NCBI RefSeq assembly: GCF_027943255.1
Contig: NC_072893.1
Coordinates: forward strand, 122,387,784 to 122,451,783
DNA length: 64,000 nt
From: Anastrepha obliqua
Taxonomy: Eukaryota > Arthropoda > Insecta > Diptera > Tephritidae
Direction of reading: 5' to 3'
Part shown: piece after piece, positions 44,480 to 56,544 of the stretch
How the letters are laid out: each line of letters opens with the position of its first letter
How positions within the stretch are numbered: position 1 is the first letter of the stretch
Notes under the pieces: generated by a model
What the model was told of the DNA's origin: nothing
The model's input: only the letters and a program-made list of their open reading frames with translations
Databases searched by the model: none
Program-made: the position numbers and the translations under genes

Positions 44480-45759
44480 TTGGGTAGTCGAAAAAGTCTT
44501 TTCGTATTTCTAATCAAACTTCAACTCATTTTTTTATATTTATAGTGAACTTTATTAAACCAAATATGTACCATTTTGGTCGACCACCTTTTGCCATTTT
44601 TCTTCTAGAGACATTATTCCATCAGTGTAAAACTTTTGTGGTTTCTCGGCGAAAAACTGCGGCAAGTGATTTTCTCAGGCTTCTCTTGAAGCCAACTTTA
44701 CTCCATTAAGGGAGTTCTGCATTGGCCGAAACAAATGGTAGTCCGATGGTGCAAGATCAGGGCTATATGTTGGATGCATCAAAATTTCCCAGCCAAGCTC
44801 TCCCAGTGCCAAGTCATCAAAGATGTGTGTGGCCTAGCGTTGTCCTGATGGAGGACGACGCCCTTTCTGCTGATCAGTTCTGGCCGTTTTTTTTCGTTTG
44901 CTTGCTTCAATCTCATCAGTTGTTGACACATAAAGTGTAGCATCAATCGTTTGAGCAGGCTGGAGCAGCTCTTAGTGGATGATTCCTTTCCAATCCCACC
45001 AAACACACAGCATAACCTTTCGAGGCGTCAATCCTGGCTTTGCGACCATTTTTTGAGCTTCGCCAGCCTTGCACCATGATCTTTTTCGCACATTATTGTC
45101 GTATTTGGTCCACTTTTCCCCTCCTGTTACCATTCGCTTCAGAAATGGTTCGATTTCATTTCGTTTCAGCAAAGAATCGCAGATGTTAATTCGGTCCATT
45201 AAATTTTTCACAGCCAATTCATGTGGTACCCAAACATCGAGCTTCTTTTTGTAACCAGCCTTTTTTAAATGGTTCAAAACCATTTGATGATGAATGTTCA
45301 GTGCCTTGGCGATGTCATGGCAGCTTATGTGACGGTCCTGGTCAATCTTTTCCATAATTTCATCGACCTTTTCAACGATAGGTCGACCGGAGCGAGGTGC
45401 ATCTTTCACATCGAAATTTCCAGAACGGAAGCGAGCGAACCACTGTTGTGCTACACGAACTGATACAGCATCGTCTCCGTAAACTTCACAAATTTCATTG
45501 GTGGCTTGCGTGGCATTCTTCCCTTTTTTATACAAAAATTTCAAAATATAGCGAATTTCTTCATTATTTTCACTCATTTTTGAGCAGCTGAAACTTTTTT
45601 TCAACATCTCCGAATTTAATTTTTTTTGGTTAAATGAAGCTTAAAATTTCACCTTTCTAACACCATACGATATGACACAATGTGATTGGTAGCTCTGGAG
45701 ATAGATGACTCCAACGACATCTATTGACAAAATACGAAAAGACTTTTTCGACTACCCAA
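44480..45759 (-). mobile_element. Mariner element, 1,280 bp, structurally complete
   Basis: Perfect 30-bp inverted repeats (44480-44509, 45730-45759) start TTGGGTAGTCGAAAAAGTCT and are flanked by TA (44478-44479, 45760-45761). The length is what is expected of a full mariner. The transposase lies on the minus strand and covers most of the interior. Identical repeats point to a fairly recent insertion, despite the damaged gene. Confidence 0.95.
44555..45577 (-). pseudogene. Mariner transposase, inactivated
   Basis: The ATG at 45577 opens MSENNEEIRYILKFLYKKGK (an in-frame ATG ten codons upstream is less likely). The first helix-turn-helix, APRSGRP hook, DQDRHISCHDIAKALNIHHQ second helix, WVPHELAVKNLMDR, KVMLCVWWDWKGIIH, HQDNARPHTS and YSPDLAPSDYHLFR follow, ending YLV. 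The span of 1,023 bp fits ~340 residues. Defects: the first catalytic Asp is Gly (TGGEKW, codon 45119-45121); TAA at 44972-44974 replaces the Tyr of YELL; frameshifts lie near 44935 and 44820; a TGA replaces a Cys near 44678. WWDWKGIIH and YELL resemble the mauritiana group. Promoter not identified. Confidence 0.93.
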
Positions 45760-45764
45760 TATTT

Positions 45765-46000
45765 CTTCTCCAGGCATTACAAAAAATACTAAAGCCCTAA
45801 ATGGGAACAACACTTGCAATCTAACCTTAGCTGCTCATTCTCTCTTAGTTCTTCCTACTGAGATATGTGTTCTCGACATGAAATATTTTTACTTTAGTAT
45901 GGTTTCCTTTTAGTCAACTATCAAAACCAGATTCATTCACCTTTCAGTCTAAACCCCGTGCACAGCCTAGCTGGTAGGTTAGATTAGGACCCCCGGGACT
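45765..46000. other. Spacer, nothing recognised
   Basis: No motif, repeat or frame that I can support. Confidence 0.4.
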
Positions 46001-46004
46001 CAGG

Positions 46005-46310
46005 TTCGTCGGGTACTGAATTACTGGAAACAGTACTCTCTCACGCTTGCCTTCGAAGCCATCTTCTTCAACACAACGCAAAAGATTTGCGATCGCCTTC
46101 AAGTGCAGACGGCGGTTCCCATGAAAATTACTTGGGTGTTTGGGAACTTGGGTACTTCGGATAGTGGAATACGTGGAACAATACTCACTCAGGCGTGACT
46201 TCAAAATCACCTTCTTCAACACTAGACGCCAGATTTGTAGCCGTCTTCAAACCCAGCCTGCCATCCACGTGACTATTACTTGGGTGCATGGGTACTAGAA
46301 TACTTGGAAC
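46005..46310. repeat. Two-copy tandem repeat, 148-bp step
   Basis: CTTCTTCAACAC at 46063 and 46211, GGTACT...GGAACAATACTC/GGAAACAGTACTC, GATTTG and ATTACTTGGGTG recur in the same order 148 bp apart. A partial third start occurs at about 46288. Function unknown. Confidence 0.68.
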
Positions 46311-47860
46311 AATGGTTAACCCGATGCCACATAGCACTAAGAATACTAAGAAGAACAACTGCATGGAGGTGGTTGTTGCGAGAAGCGAATAAGAGTTAAT
46401 TCATGCATATAGGCGCCTCGGTCCATGGCTGTAGCAGTTATTTTAGCTGACGGAGGTTGCTTTGACTAATTCCTTGCTGAAATACTATAATAATCCAAAT
46501 CGAGAAGCCCCGATTTGAAGCTTCCTATGTGAAATTAAAAGCACTTTCTTCTAATGAGGCAGTTCGAAAATATGCCACAATCAATTTTGTCATCAAATAA
46601 GTGCTGGCGTTGATGTTGACACTTCTTCCACGCAAACCACAACTATTTTTCACTACATATAATGAACCCTTCCGTTTACCAATCCTTTTATCTAATCACA
46701 AGTACAGAATCTTATCTCCAAGATGTGCTTATCTTCTGCGCATTGTAGCATTGCATCTGTCAGCTTGTCTATTACCATTACCCAGTGACGTTACACTTAC
46801 CGTTACATTATGGACTCACTGAAAGTCTTCTGCCAAATTTGCTTGAACGAATAACTTTTTGCACCCTTCCTTTGTTTGCTACAACAATTTTGTTTTGTTT
46901 GCTTGATTTTAACTCTCAACGAACAGACGCACACTTGGCTGCATTTCTTGTAGCCAATTACGCCTTTCATTTCGAATTTCCAAATGCGTTTCCTTTCTTT
47001 TGCCCTTCTGTTTGGCTGCTCATTCAAGCGTAGAATTGTGTGGAAGCCGTTGCTCATATCACCATCATTTACACTATATTTAGCTGCCATTAACTGTCAG
47101 AAACAGCGAAAAGTGCTGGAAATTCGTTGGGGGTGAACGAGCGAAGGGAATTGAAGGCGGCAATGTTGAGAAAGAAAATTAGTGAAGAGGTTCTTTTAAG
47201 GTCTTTAAAACCTCGATTATGCTGAATTTTACTATATTTATTTCTTTGTACTGATTGCTAAGCTAGAAAGTTCTCTGCATACGGGGAAATAATTTCGTTG
47301 ACACATATGAATTTTTATTTTATTTTCTTTTTTTTTTTCTTAAATTCAAACATAAAATTCCTTTTGAAAAAAAAAAGAAAAAATATGAAGGAGTGACTTA
47401 TCTTCTCCCGTTTTTTTTCAAAATTGAATGCATCACTTTAAAAAAGTTATTGGATATTTACGTTTGGCCTATTGACCATTGTTTACCACTGCTTGGTCCG
47501 CCATTTCTTGCGTAGCACTCGAAATCCGCACCAAACAAACTGCTTGTCCCTTGAAGCGATTCATAAACCGCAACCCAATTTTTTTTTTATTCTTCATATC
47601 AGAGAATATGCTGATCAGCCAGAGCAGGTGCGGAAAAAATAATAATCGCAGAAAGCAACTTCTTGAGAGTACGACGAGTGAAGTAAGGCCTGCCATTTCG
47701 GGCTTGCTAGTCAAGACAGCGACACGATACGAAACGTATTCATCTTGGATTATCCAAGTCATTCGACTTTGTTGTATCGAATGTTATTTTAGCTGCATGA
47801 GAAATATCGATATCGAAAACTAAGGTTTGACAGCCGAAAGTGACAAACTGTGTTGAGATT
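46311..47860. other. No gene recognised
   Basis: Open frames (46601-47033 plus; 47479-47823 plus with its antisense) have no motif. Poly-T and poly-A runs occur at 47310-47440. Confidence 0.4.
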
Positions 47861-47888
47861 TTCATTCAGTAAGGTTTGACAAGTCATC

Positions 47889-48290
47889 ATGAATCGTTTA
47901 ACGCCAAAAACAAACGCCAAATTGTGAAAATTTACTTAAAAAGAAATTAATTTATTCACGAGGTTCATAGAGCGAAGTGTTGAAGAAGTCACCGATACAC
48001 CGATTCGACGTCATTCTCAACTTGTTGGCCTTTGTCTTCAACCACGTGGAAAATTCTGCGTAGAGATCTGGGCTTGCGTGTCTATAAAATACAGCTCGCG
48101 CGAGAATTGAAGCCAAATTACCATCGTTTGCGTCGCATTTCTGCCAATTGGCCTTATTCAAATTTATTTTTTAGATTTATTGGAAAAAGTAGTCAAAAAT
48201 TGGACTAGTAGAGTGGACTATGTAATTCGTAGCCGTGGTGGACATATGGCGGATGAAATTTTGAAATTTGAAAAGTCGAGCCAAGAATCA
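47889..48290 (+). pseudogene. DD41D-type transposase relic, amino and carboxyl parts
   Basis: ATG at 47889 opens MNRLTPKTNAKL, then a stop. Further on VYKIQLARELKPNYHRLRR, RISANWP and finally LLEKVVKNWTSRVDYVIRSR with GGHMADEILKFE. The last part corresponds to KLERVCQNWTKRMDHLKRSR and GQHLHEIIFKH of the element at 58365-59505. All catalytic blocks between are missing, an internal deletion of about 600 bp. Terminal repeats not recognised. Confidence 0.72.
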
Positions 48291-48379
48291 CCGAGAGGTT
48301 TGGCAACTCCTAAACTACTCAGGCTAAAAAAGTCCAGCTCTGAAAATTGAAAGGCTAGATAGTCAAGGAGAAGAGGAGA

Positions 48380-48625
48380 GAAGTAACAAAAGGAAAAAGA
48401 GAGGAAAGATTAGAGACATAGGAGTTGCCAGTCCTGTGAGAATTTCTTTGATAAATCTGAAAATATCTTCCAGTTTGAGAGAACGAATATTACACATTCT
48501 GATGACATCGGAACCCAAAATTTGCACCTTGCTCTACCAAATGCAGGATATTCACAGAGAAAATTCTCAGTGCTATCCGCGTCCTCTAAGCAAGACAGGC
48601 AAGTCGGGTCCAATGGTGGTCATTT
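48380..48625 (-). pseudogene. LINE carboxyl-end fragment between two DD41D pieces
   Basis: The minus frame reads CLSCLEDADSTENFLCEYPA, FGRARCKFWV, then VLSNWKIFSDLSKKF and a stop at 48410. C-x-x-C-x-E-x-x-x-E/S-x-x-x-F-L-C-x-x-P-A is the cysteine/histidine tail of RNase H-type LINEs (usually HxLC). Neither a poly(A) nor a target duplication is clear. Confidence 0.7.
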
Positions 48626-48639
48626 GCTGACCCCGTATT

Positions 48640-48722
48640 CGACCAGATTTATTGGAAAAATTAGTCAACAATTGGGCTGACCGAATGAACCATTTAACTG
48701 GTAGCCGCGGCGGATATACGCC
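48640..48722 (+). pseudogene. DD41D-type transposase carboxyl end, second copy
   Basis: RPDLLEKLVNNWADRMNHLT and GSRGGYTPDITFKK, stop at about 48714, are homologous to LLEKVVKNWTSRVDYVIRSR at 48170-48275. The DNA is similar as well (AGATTTATTGGAAAAA in both). The two pieces flank the LINE tail at 48380-48625. Confidence 0.7.
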
Positions 48723-49589
48723 GGATATCACATTCAAAAAATAAATGCTATGGAATTATCTTCAGAATTATAATAAAAAAACGTATTCCTATAATATTCC
48801 TGTTTTGTATTATCATTTTATGTTCTCAAGCTCTTAAAAAACACTGCCGCGAGTGAATATTCGGTTCAGCCACTTTTGCAGCATTGGAATCACCCACGAC
48901 TGGTCTTTCTTATTTCCCTCCTTCACACAATCTACCATTTCATATTCTTTATGATTTCCACTACATACCTCAATCACTTCTTCTTATCGCCATATTTGCG
49001 CTGTCCCCTGCTCACTTTTTTTCTTTTTATTCCACTTTTATTTTTCCTTTTCCAAACTCTCTAAAATTTGAGCTGATGAGTTTGAGGAATCACACCAATA
49101 ATTTTTGCTGTTTGCACCGCACAATCTTTGCTGTAAATTTTCCATTAACATGGAGTGTCAATATTTCTTGAGCAAATATTACAAATGTAGCGTGTTGTGA
49201 CATTTCCGAAATTGAAAAGCACACCGTTATCCAGAGTTGTATGTCAATCGCAATTGAGAGTGAGGAGTGTAGGAGAGTGTGTGTGTAAGTGTGGCGCTGC
49301 AGTACCGAGGCTGTATGGCGGCCTGTCACTCGATCGATGAAACGTGATATTTTCGCGAACTTTTTATGCTGCTAAAAACTGAATAATAAGAAAAAAAGTA
49401 CAATTGAAATTAAAGAAAAATAAATGAATGAAGTAGAAGGAAAATGAGAGAGGGTAAATGAATGGAATGCGGTGAAAAAATTTCTTGTAGTGGAAAAGGA
49501 AAGCATAAAGCATACATAGATGCATTTATGGATGGGAAAAATTCTTTGAACAAAAATTATATAAATTTCTGCGATTTTTTGGAATTTTT

Positions 49590-50620
49590 GGGATTTTTTG
49601 TTTTTGCACCTTACCATTAATTTCGAAGTTCTTAGAGCATTTTTTGCGCAAATTAGGCTCCAGCGTCTTTGTGAGATTTTCGAACTTTAACATTAAATTC
49701 TGAGTTCTTTGCACATTTTGCACAAAAATTGAGGTTCTACGTCTTTTGTGATTTTCGAATTGCAACTTCAAATATCTGCCGTAGGTATCAAAGTGCTTAA
49801 GAGTAAGATAATGACTGTTCTTGCGATTCGAATTTATGCAACCCCAATTTCAAATTTAAAGCGCTTCACGCATTTTGTGCAAAAATTAAGCTTTTGCGTT
49901 TTTTTTTTGTGATTTTCGAACATCAACTTTAATTTCGCAATTAGTTAAGTTCATAAAAATTAGGTATCATCAGCCTTTGGGATTCGAATTTATGCAACCT
50001 CAATATCAATGCGAAGCGCTTTACGCATTTTGTGCAAAAATTAAGATTCTGCGTTTTGTTGTGATTTTCGAACATCAACTTTAATTTCGCAATTAGTTAA
50101 GTTCATACAAATTAGGTATCATCTGCCTTTGGGATTCGAATTTATGCAACCTCAATATTAAATTCGAAGCGCTTCACGCATTTTGTGCAAAGATTAAGAT
50201 TCTGCGTTTTTTTGTGATTTTCGAACTTCAATGACCTCAACATAAAATTTTGTCTTATTCAAGAATTTTGCTGTAGGATGCACAATTTTATAGCTATTTT
50301 CAAGTCTCTTTACGCATTTAGTGCAAAAATTAAGTTTCTGCGACTTTTTGTGATTTTCGAACATCACCTTTAATTTCGCAATTAGTTAAGTTCATAAAAA
50401 TTAGGTATCATCTGCCTTTGGCATTCGAATTTATGCAACCTCAATATCAAATTCGAAGCGCTTAACGCATTTTGTGCAAAAATTAAGTTTCTGCGACTTT
50501 TTGTGATTTTCGAACTTCAATAACCTCAACATAACATTTTGGCTTATTTAAGAATTTTGCTATAAGATACAAAATTTTATAACATATTTTAGGTTTCTGC
50601 CTATTGCGAAATATTTTCGA
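49590..50620. repeat. Satellite array, ~155-bp units with a 289-bp longer period
   Basis: GATTCGAATTTATGCAACC occurs at about 49827, 49982, 50134 and (ATTCGAATTTATG) 50424; CGCATTTTGTGCAAA and TTTTTGTGATTTTCGAAC recur between. CGAACTTCAATGACCTCAAC at 50222 and CGAACTTCAATAACCTCAAC at 50511, followed by TTATTCAAGAATTTTGCT, mark a 289-bp longer unit. Earlier copies (49611-49760) are more diverged. No coding sequence. Confidence 0.82.
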
Positions 50621-50970
50621 ATATAAGGAGAATCATTAATTTTATAGAATTTCAGCTTGCTTACTTACCGAATTTGGAATATGCTATCATGAGTTACTCA
50701 TCTTAAACCGGCTTTCGGAGTTAGTGTCCAAACTTGTATACCAAATGGTTTGAAAAACGCGTGAAAATGAAAAATTTCAAAACAATACTTTTAACAAGTT
50801 GTTTCAAAAATAATTTCTAACAGGGTTCCCAACAAATTTTTGCACGCAGTGTAAAAATGGTTTACTCATTTACAAAGTTAGATAAATAAATTGTTAAAAA
50901 CACAATTTTCTGAAAAAAACTCAAATTTTTTTTACAGCGTTGCCACTTACATTGACAATAATAATACACA

Positions 50971-51190
50971 TTTTAAAAGTTAATGCGAAATGGCATTAAA
51001 TGACAAAGTCCTTGAAAATATTTAATATAAAAAACAGAGTTGCCAAGTAATATACACACAGGAACAAAGCGACAAAAAATTTACAAAAGTGAATACGAAA
51101 TGGCATTACATGAAAAAATGCTTGAAAATGTTTAATATAAAAAAAGAGTTGCCAAGTAATATACACCCAGGGACAAAGCGACATAATTAA
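50971..51190. repeat. 110-bp tandem duplication
   Basis: TGGCATTAAATGA at 50991 and TGGCATTACATGA at 51101, GTTGCCAAGTAATATACAC and GACAAAGCGACA recur exactly 110 bp apart. Non-coding. Confidence 0.82.
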
Positions 51191-51591
51191 AGAATTCAAA
51201 TGGCAAAAAGTTATGAAGATTAAAAACAAAAAAAAAAACATAGTCAAAACTGGTCAAAAAATTGATGTTCTATCATTTGTCGCGAGCAGCATAAACGAAA
51301 AAATGCCAAGTAAATATTTATATATTTATTAATTTATTTTTATTACTAATTTTCTGATGCTAAACAACAAAGTAATTCCTATGAAATTAATGAAAGGCAA
51401 TTACTGTCAATATTTAACATCTTGTAATTAGATCATAAATTTCAATAAATTCTTAAACCAGCAATTTTTAAAAATATCACCCAACCATCTTCTTTGACCA
51501 AGATCCGCACACAATTAATTTCCACATTCTTTCCGGAAATGCATTTTAATTAAAAAATAGCTGGCGCTTATGTGCGTATAAAACCACCTTA

Positions 51592-51614
51592 CACACACAC
51601 ACACACACACACAA
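51592..51614. repeat. (CA)n microsatellite
   Basis: ACACACACACACACACACAC, about eleven dinucleotides. Confidence 0.9.
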
Positions 51615-51619
51615 ACTAG

Positions 51620-52555
51620 CTCTCTTCCTCTCACGCCCCCTTTTTTTCTTTCCACTTTAAGCCTATTCAAACATGTACTAGTACTCCCAACTGTCAGTCT
51701 GTTTGCCAACTGTGTCTGACCATCTGTCAGCCCAGCCACGTCGAGCTGCCAACTTCCAGCCGACTCTTTAGTTACCGGCATGGCTTTCCACCACAAACAC
51801 TCACCCTTTGCACAGCACCGCATTTATCGCATCGACCACCCACGCGCTTATCACAAATTGCTTTGGTCTTCCTCACCAATACTCGCCTGCGCCTGTGTCA
51901 TCTCAACTGGTGTGCTCGTCTGCTTGCCTTGACATTTAAGTTGACGTACGTCACATGTTGGAGTGCCTGAAGTGTCATATTCGCCATAGAAGGGGCATCG
52001 TCTTCAATGGCCTCTCGCTCGTCTTTGTCGCACTTCGCACTCCATCGAACTCACACACTACTGCCCCTTTTCGTCTTGCTCTTCCTCGCTCTTTATGTGC
52101 GCTGAGCATGCTTCAAGTCCATTCAGATTTTATCGAGGCGACTTTATTTTTATTCTCATTTTTATTGCTTGTTGTTATTTGTGTACATACGAGTAGGTGT
52201 GGATATTATCATTGTTTTTGTACGCAATACTGAAGGCTTTATGCTTTTGTGGCACTTAAAAGTCCTGCCTTTAATTAGCAGGAAACATTAAAGTATTGTT
52301 TGGCAAGTAGCTGACTTAAATGTATTTTTGTTGCGAAAGTGCGCCTACGAGACATTAAATCTGTCCATTGCTTGGCCAGGAAGTGATACAAGAATAAAGC
52401 GAATTGTCTAAAGAAAGCCGTTAATGGTTGCTTCGCAAATACTTTTATGCTAAGCTTTTTAGTTATTGCTGGGATTAGAGTGCTTTGCTTTCAAGATGAA
52501 GGATAATAGGATTCAGCAAGGGGTGCTTCAAGAAAATTTGAGGGGAATGATGACT
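51620..52555. other. No gene recognised
   Basis: CT-rich and mixed sequence. The plus frame 51955-52233 has no motif. Confidence 0.4.
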
Positions 52556-52559
52556 CATA

Positions 52560-52735
52560 TGTGCATATATATAAATGCCGCGTACTATAATTAGCCGAGC
52601 TTCTTGTCCAATTAGTGGTGTGCGACTTGCTGTTATTCTAGAAATGGAAGAACCCACAGTGAAAAGGTACTTTTTTTCTTTTTGATAAACTCTTTCATGG
52701 CAAAAATATACTCGGAGGTTTACCATTAACTACCG
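52560..52735 (-). mobile_element. SINE copy E, body and tail, no head
   Basis: On the minus strand AATGGTAAACCTCCGAGTAT, TTTTGCCATGAAAGAG, GGGTTCTTCCATTT, GCAAGTCGCACACCACTAATT, GAAGCTCGGC and AGTACGCGGC follow the order of the SINE body and tail. The tRNA-like head is absent. Confidence 0.72.
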
Positions 52736-52768
52736 AAAGATGACTTTTTTATAATATAATTTGACGTT

Positions 52769-52969
52769 TCATGTCCATAACGAGTTTTGAATCCTGATCC
52801 TCCGAATAATAGTCACGCACAATACAAATAAATTCCATTGGGGTCGATGTGCAGCTCTTGAGTGTATCTGCGGCCAAGTGAGCGAGTCTTCATATGTCGT
52901 AAGGTTGCGTCTCCATGTTACTTGCAGCCGTCCCTTTCGGCGAGAGTCTTGCGTCCAGTATACTGACAT
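52769..52969 (-). pseudogene. LINE carboxyl-end fragment (RTE/CR1-like)
   Basis: VYWTQDSRRKGRLQVTWRRN, SLTWPQIHSRAAHRPQWNLF resembles the ending R-K-R-G-R-P-x-x-T-W-R-R...T-W-x-x-x-x-x-x-A-x-x-R-x-x-W-R-x-L-V of RTE/CR1 LINE proteins. The frame is intact over 67 codons but only this tail is present. Confidence 0.62.
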
Positions 52970-52974
52970 TCTGG

Positions 52975-54845
52975 TGATGTCAGTCGCAGGTTTACGGATT
53001 GTATGACCTATTCATTTTCACTTTCGTTTGCGTATTTAAATCCTACCCTGACTTTGTTTGCTTCGAGCAAGGAGCTCGTCATTAGAGATGGCTGTGAAGG
53101 CTCATAGTTGCAATTAAATCTCCACACTGCAGCAGCACCTCCTAGAAGGGGGACACTGAATGCAGGAAGACCCATAAGGGGCTGGATACGAATGGAGTTC
53201 CCGGACGTAGAGTTATTCTCTGGAAATACTTTGCTAAATAGAGAAGCAAGGACGAGAACCGGTTTAGAGTCCATAGATATCACCTTTTATTGTATTAACA
53301 AAAAGAAACAGATAGGTCATAGAGCCCACACATTATTATCGATATCCCTTGAGATCTTAGCCTTCGCATCATTTAATTAACTAACGATAAAATTAATCAC
53401 AAGTAACGAAGGTAATGCTAAAAAGCGCTCTCGCAGCACCTTTACTCACTTTACAGGATTTTGCAGATCGTGAAAACTGCTTTGATTCTGCGTTTCTCCT
53501 CTCATTGACAAATAACGCATATCTGTGGATCAGAAATCTACTTGAGCTTGCTTCACGAGTAGGATGTGAAGCCTACGTCTCCATACACCTTCTCTTGACA
53601 ACATTAGCGATCAGTCTTAATATACGAGAATTCAATTTCGAGTTACATTAACCTAACCTGAATTAAAATTAATAGTAACTACATTGGTTCAATGGCAGCT
53701 ATCATAATAAGGCAATGGTCGATCGCCAAGCGAATGGATTTCAGCTCGAAAGTTCTTTAACGCAGCTGCAGAAATGAGACTGAGACCGCGATAAAGACTG
53801 CCGAAATCACACCAAACATTTATTTGTATGTCAAGTATGTGCGGACACAATGGACAAGCTTTTTTTCAAAGTTTCACTAAACAAGTGCAGTGACTCAACC
53901 ACGGAGGCAAGTAAAAAAAGGAACTTTACATAGAGCTCGGTCTCGCCTTCACAATAAGTTGTATGGCCTAAGCGCGCTTCTCTGCACCCCGCAGATTAAC
54001 GATACTAGCAAAGTAGCAGCCACCGAAATCTTTATCGCTCGATCTATGTATCATTAATTTCCAGCTTTCTAGAACATATGTAAAATCGTCTAACTCCTAG
54101 TTGGAGCATAGGATGTCGAAGAAGAACTTCAATAAATATTTTGAGATTTTATTAAATCTTTTTTATTCGATCTGGAAACTAGTTTTAATTTTCTACTTTA
54201 GCTCGTTCTTCAAAAGTTCTCAAAAGACATTCCAGATATGATACAATTTCTCTACCACCTAACCCCTTGCATTATATGAACTTTTTTCTGACGTGAACCC
54301 ATATTCTCTATTACTCCTTGTAAGCTGGTCTACAAATTTCATTGGAAACAAAAACAAAACCGTATTTGTATTATTCGCTTCCCAACCTGCACATTTTGAC
54401 CATTTTTCTGGCATTAAAAATGCGAAATTTATTCAAGTGTAAAATTAAGCAACTTTATATAAAATTTTGGTTTTCTTATTCCTATTTTTCGCAATCATCT
54501 ACCATTTTCCAACATAGCAAAGTGAAATTCACACACGCAAGCTTTGCAGCTAATCCGCTCATAACTCCAGCTAAGCGTCCATAAAAATGTATTATATTGC
54601 CAGCTTCATATTTTATTACACTTTTAAAGTGCCATTTAGCGGGGAAATGAGGGATAAGCCTACAGTGCAATAGAACGCACAGCTGCATTGCTCAGAGCGT
54701 ATTTTTCGTATGTGGTTGGATTTAGAGATTTAAGCATTGGCATTACCCACGAATTGTTGGCAGCTTAGAGCTGGCGATAAAAATTTCTGCAGTTCAAGGG
54801 AATTCAATATTTAATGCTGTTATCTTTTTTAAGAGTTCGCAATAG
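52975..54845. other. No gene recognised
   Basis: Overlapping frames on both strands at 53008-53380 and a plus frame at 53415-53651 have no motif. A copy of the CTAACTCCTAGTTGGAGCAT repeat lies near 54093-54112, inverted relative to the copies at 43.6-43.8 kb. Confidence 0.4.
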
Positions 54846-54849
54846 AAAG

Positions 54850-56410
54850 AAAAAAAATTTTGCAAAAATATATTCTTCATTATTTCTCTATTTCCATTTA
54901 AAATGTATGAAAAATTTTGTTGAAAAAAGATGATAAAAAATAAACAAAAACTATTTTTATTTGCAAAAAATTATAATATAATAATAGATGTTTGCATTGA
55001 CTAAAAATGCCACAATTAGACAAATATTGGAAAAAAATCATAATAAAAAATGTTATTGATTCCTCAACTTCTCTTTAAAATTTATAAAAAAATTATTTGA
55101 AAAAGTATGATTCAAAACAAAGAACAAAATTATTCAAAAATAATCAGATAAAAAAAAGAATTAAACAAAATAGTTTTATTTAAAATAAAATAAATTTTTA
55201 TTTAATATAATAGTACATCTTCTTATTTCTCATTAAATTTTACAAATAATTTAAGAAAATATATTCTTGTTGATAAACAAATACCATAGTTAGAAAAATA
55301 TTAGAAAAAAAAATTTCTTAACAAAAAGTTTATTGAAAAAATTACAACAGGAGGCAAATAAATTTCTCTTTAAAATTTATAATAATTTTGGTTCAAAAAA
55401 TATAATTACAGATTTAAAATAATTATTGCAAAATAAACAATTAAAAAAAATTAATTATTGAAAAATTAGTCGGATTTAACAAAAAAAAATTAATAAAATA
55501 AGTCTATTAAAAAAAAGGTTATAATTTAAAATAAAATTTATCGGCAAAAAATTTCCAAGTGGGAAACAGTTAAAAAAAATCTTAATTAATAGAAATTCTA
55601 TTGAAAAAATTGCACAAAAAAGCAAATAATTAAAACCAAATAATTTAATTTTGTAATTTAATTTTAGTAGAAGAAAATATAATACTATAAAATAAAAAAT
55701 AATATTTTAAAATTAATAGGATTTAAAAACATTTACTAAATCAAACATTTTATTAAAAAAAATTATTCTGTAAAAACAGATTTTTTTTTATAAAAAATAC
55801 CAATGTTGGAAAAATAGTAGAAAAACAGTCCTTAACTAACAAAATCAGGCAATAATTAAAAACACAGGCAAATAATTAAAAACACAAACAATAATTTCAT
55901 TTTTTCTCAATTTCCATTTACAAGTTATAAAAATTTTATAAAAAAATAAAATTTTTCTCAATTTGCATTTCAAATTTAAAAAAAATTAAGTTGAAAAATA
56001 TGATTAAAAATAAAAAGAATTTTCTGAGAAATAAACCAGATTTAAAAAAATTAATTTAATAAAATATTTTCATTAAAAAAATATTAATTAAAACAATATT
56101 TATATACTTTTCATTGGTTAAAAATGCCAAATTTGGAAAAATATTAGAAAAAAAGTGTTTAATTAAAAAAACGTTTATTGAAAAAATTATAACAAAAGGC
56201 AAATAATAAAAAAATAATAATTAAAAAACAAAAAACATTTTTTTTTTCATTATTTGAAAAAATTATGACAAAAGGCAAATAATTAAAAAATAATAATTAA
56301 AAAACAAAAAACTTTTTTTTCATTATTTCCCAATTCCCACTTCAAATTTACAAAAAAGAAATGATTGTTGTTGACAAAATATGATTGAATGAAAAAATTA
56401 ATATTTATTG
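54850..56410. repeat. Degenerate AT-rich satellite, left of the Helitron
   Basis: AAATGCCAAATTTGGAAAAATATTAG-like words (shortened here as TTGGAAAAATATTAG) occur at about 55010, 55295, 55803 and 56130, and TTATTTCTCTATTTCCATTT-like words between. A 77-bp step duplication is clear at 56177-56325. The array resumes on the other side of the Helitron. Confidence 0.55.
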
Positions 56411-56544
56411 AAAAACTAGCTGTACCCGGCGCGCGTTGCTACGCCAACAACTAAAATAAATTTAAGAAAAATAACTTTAAAGAAAAAGTAGTACACAAAT
56501 ATTCTATTCATTCTAAACCATTTTATTGATTTTGTTTATTTCGA

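Noticed and set aside
53008..53380. Overlapping frames on both strands as a gene
   Set aside because: Each is about 90 codons, mutually antisense and without a motif.
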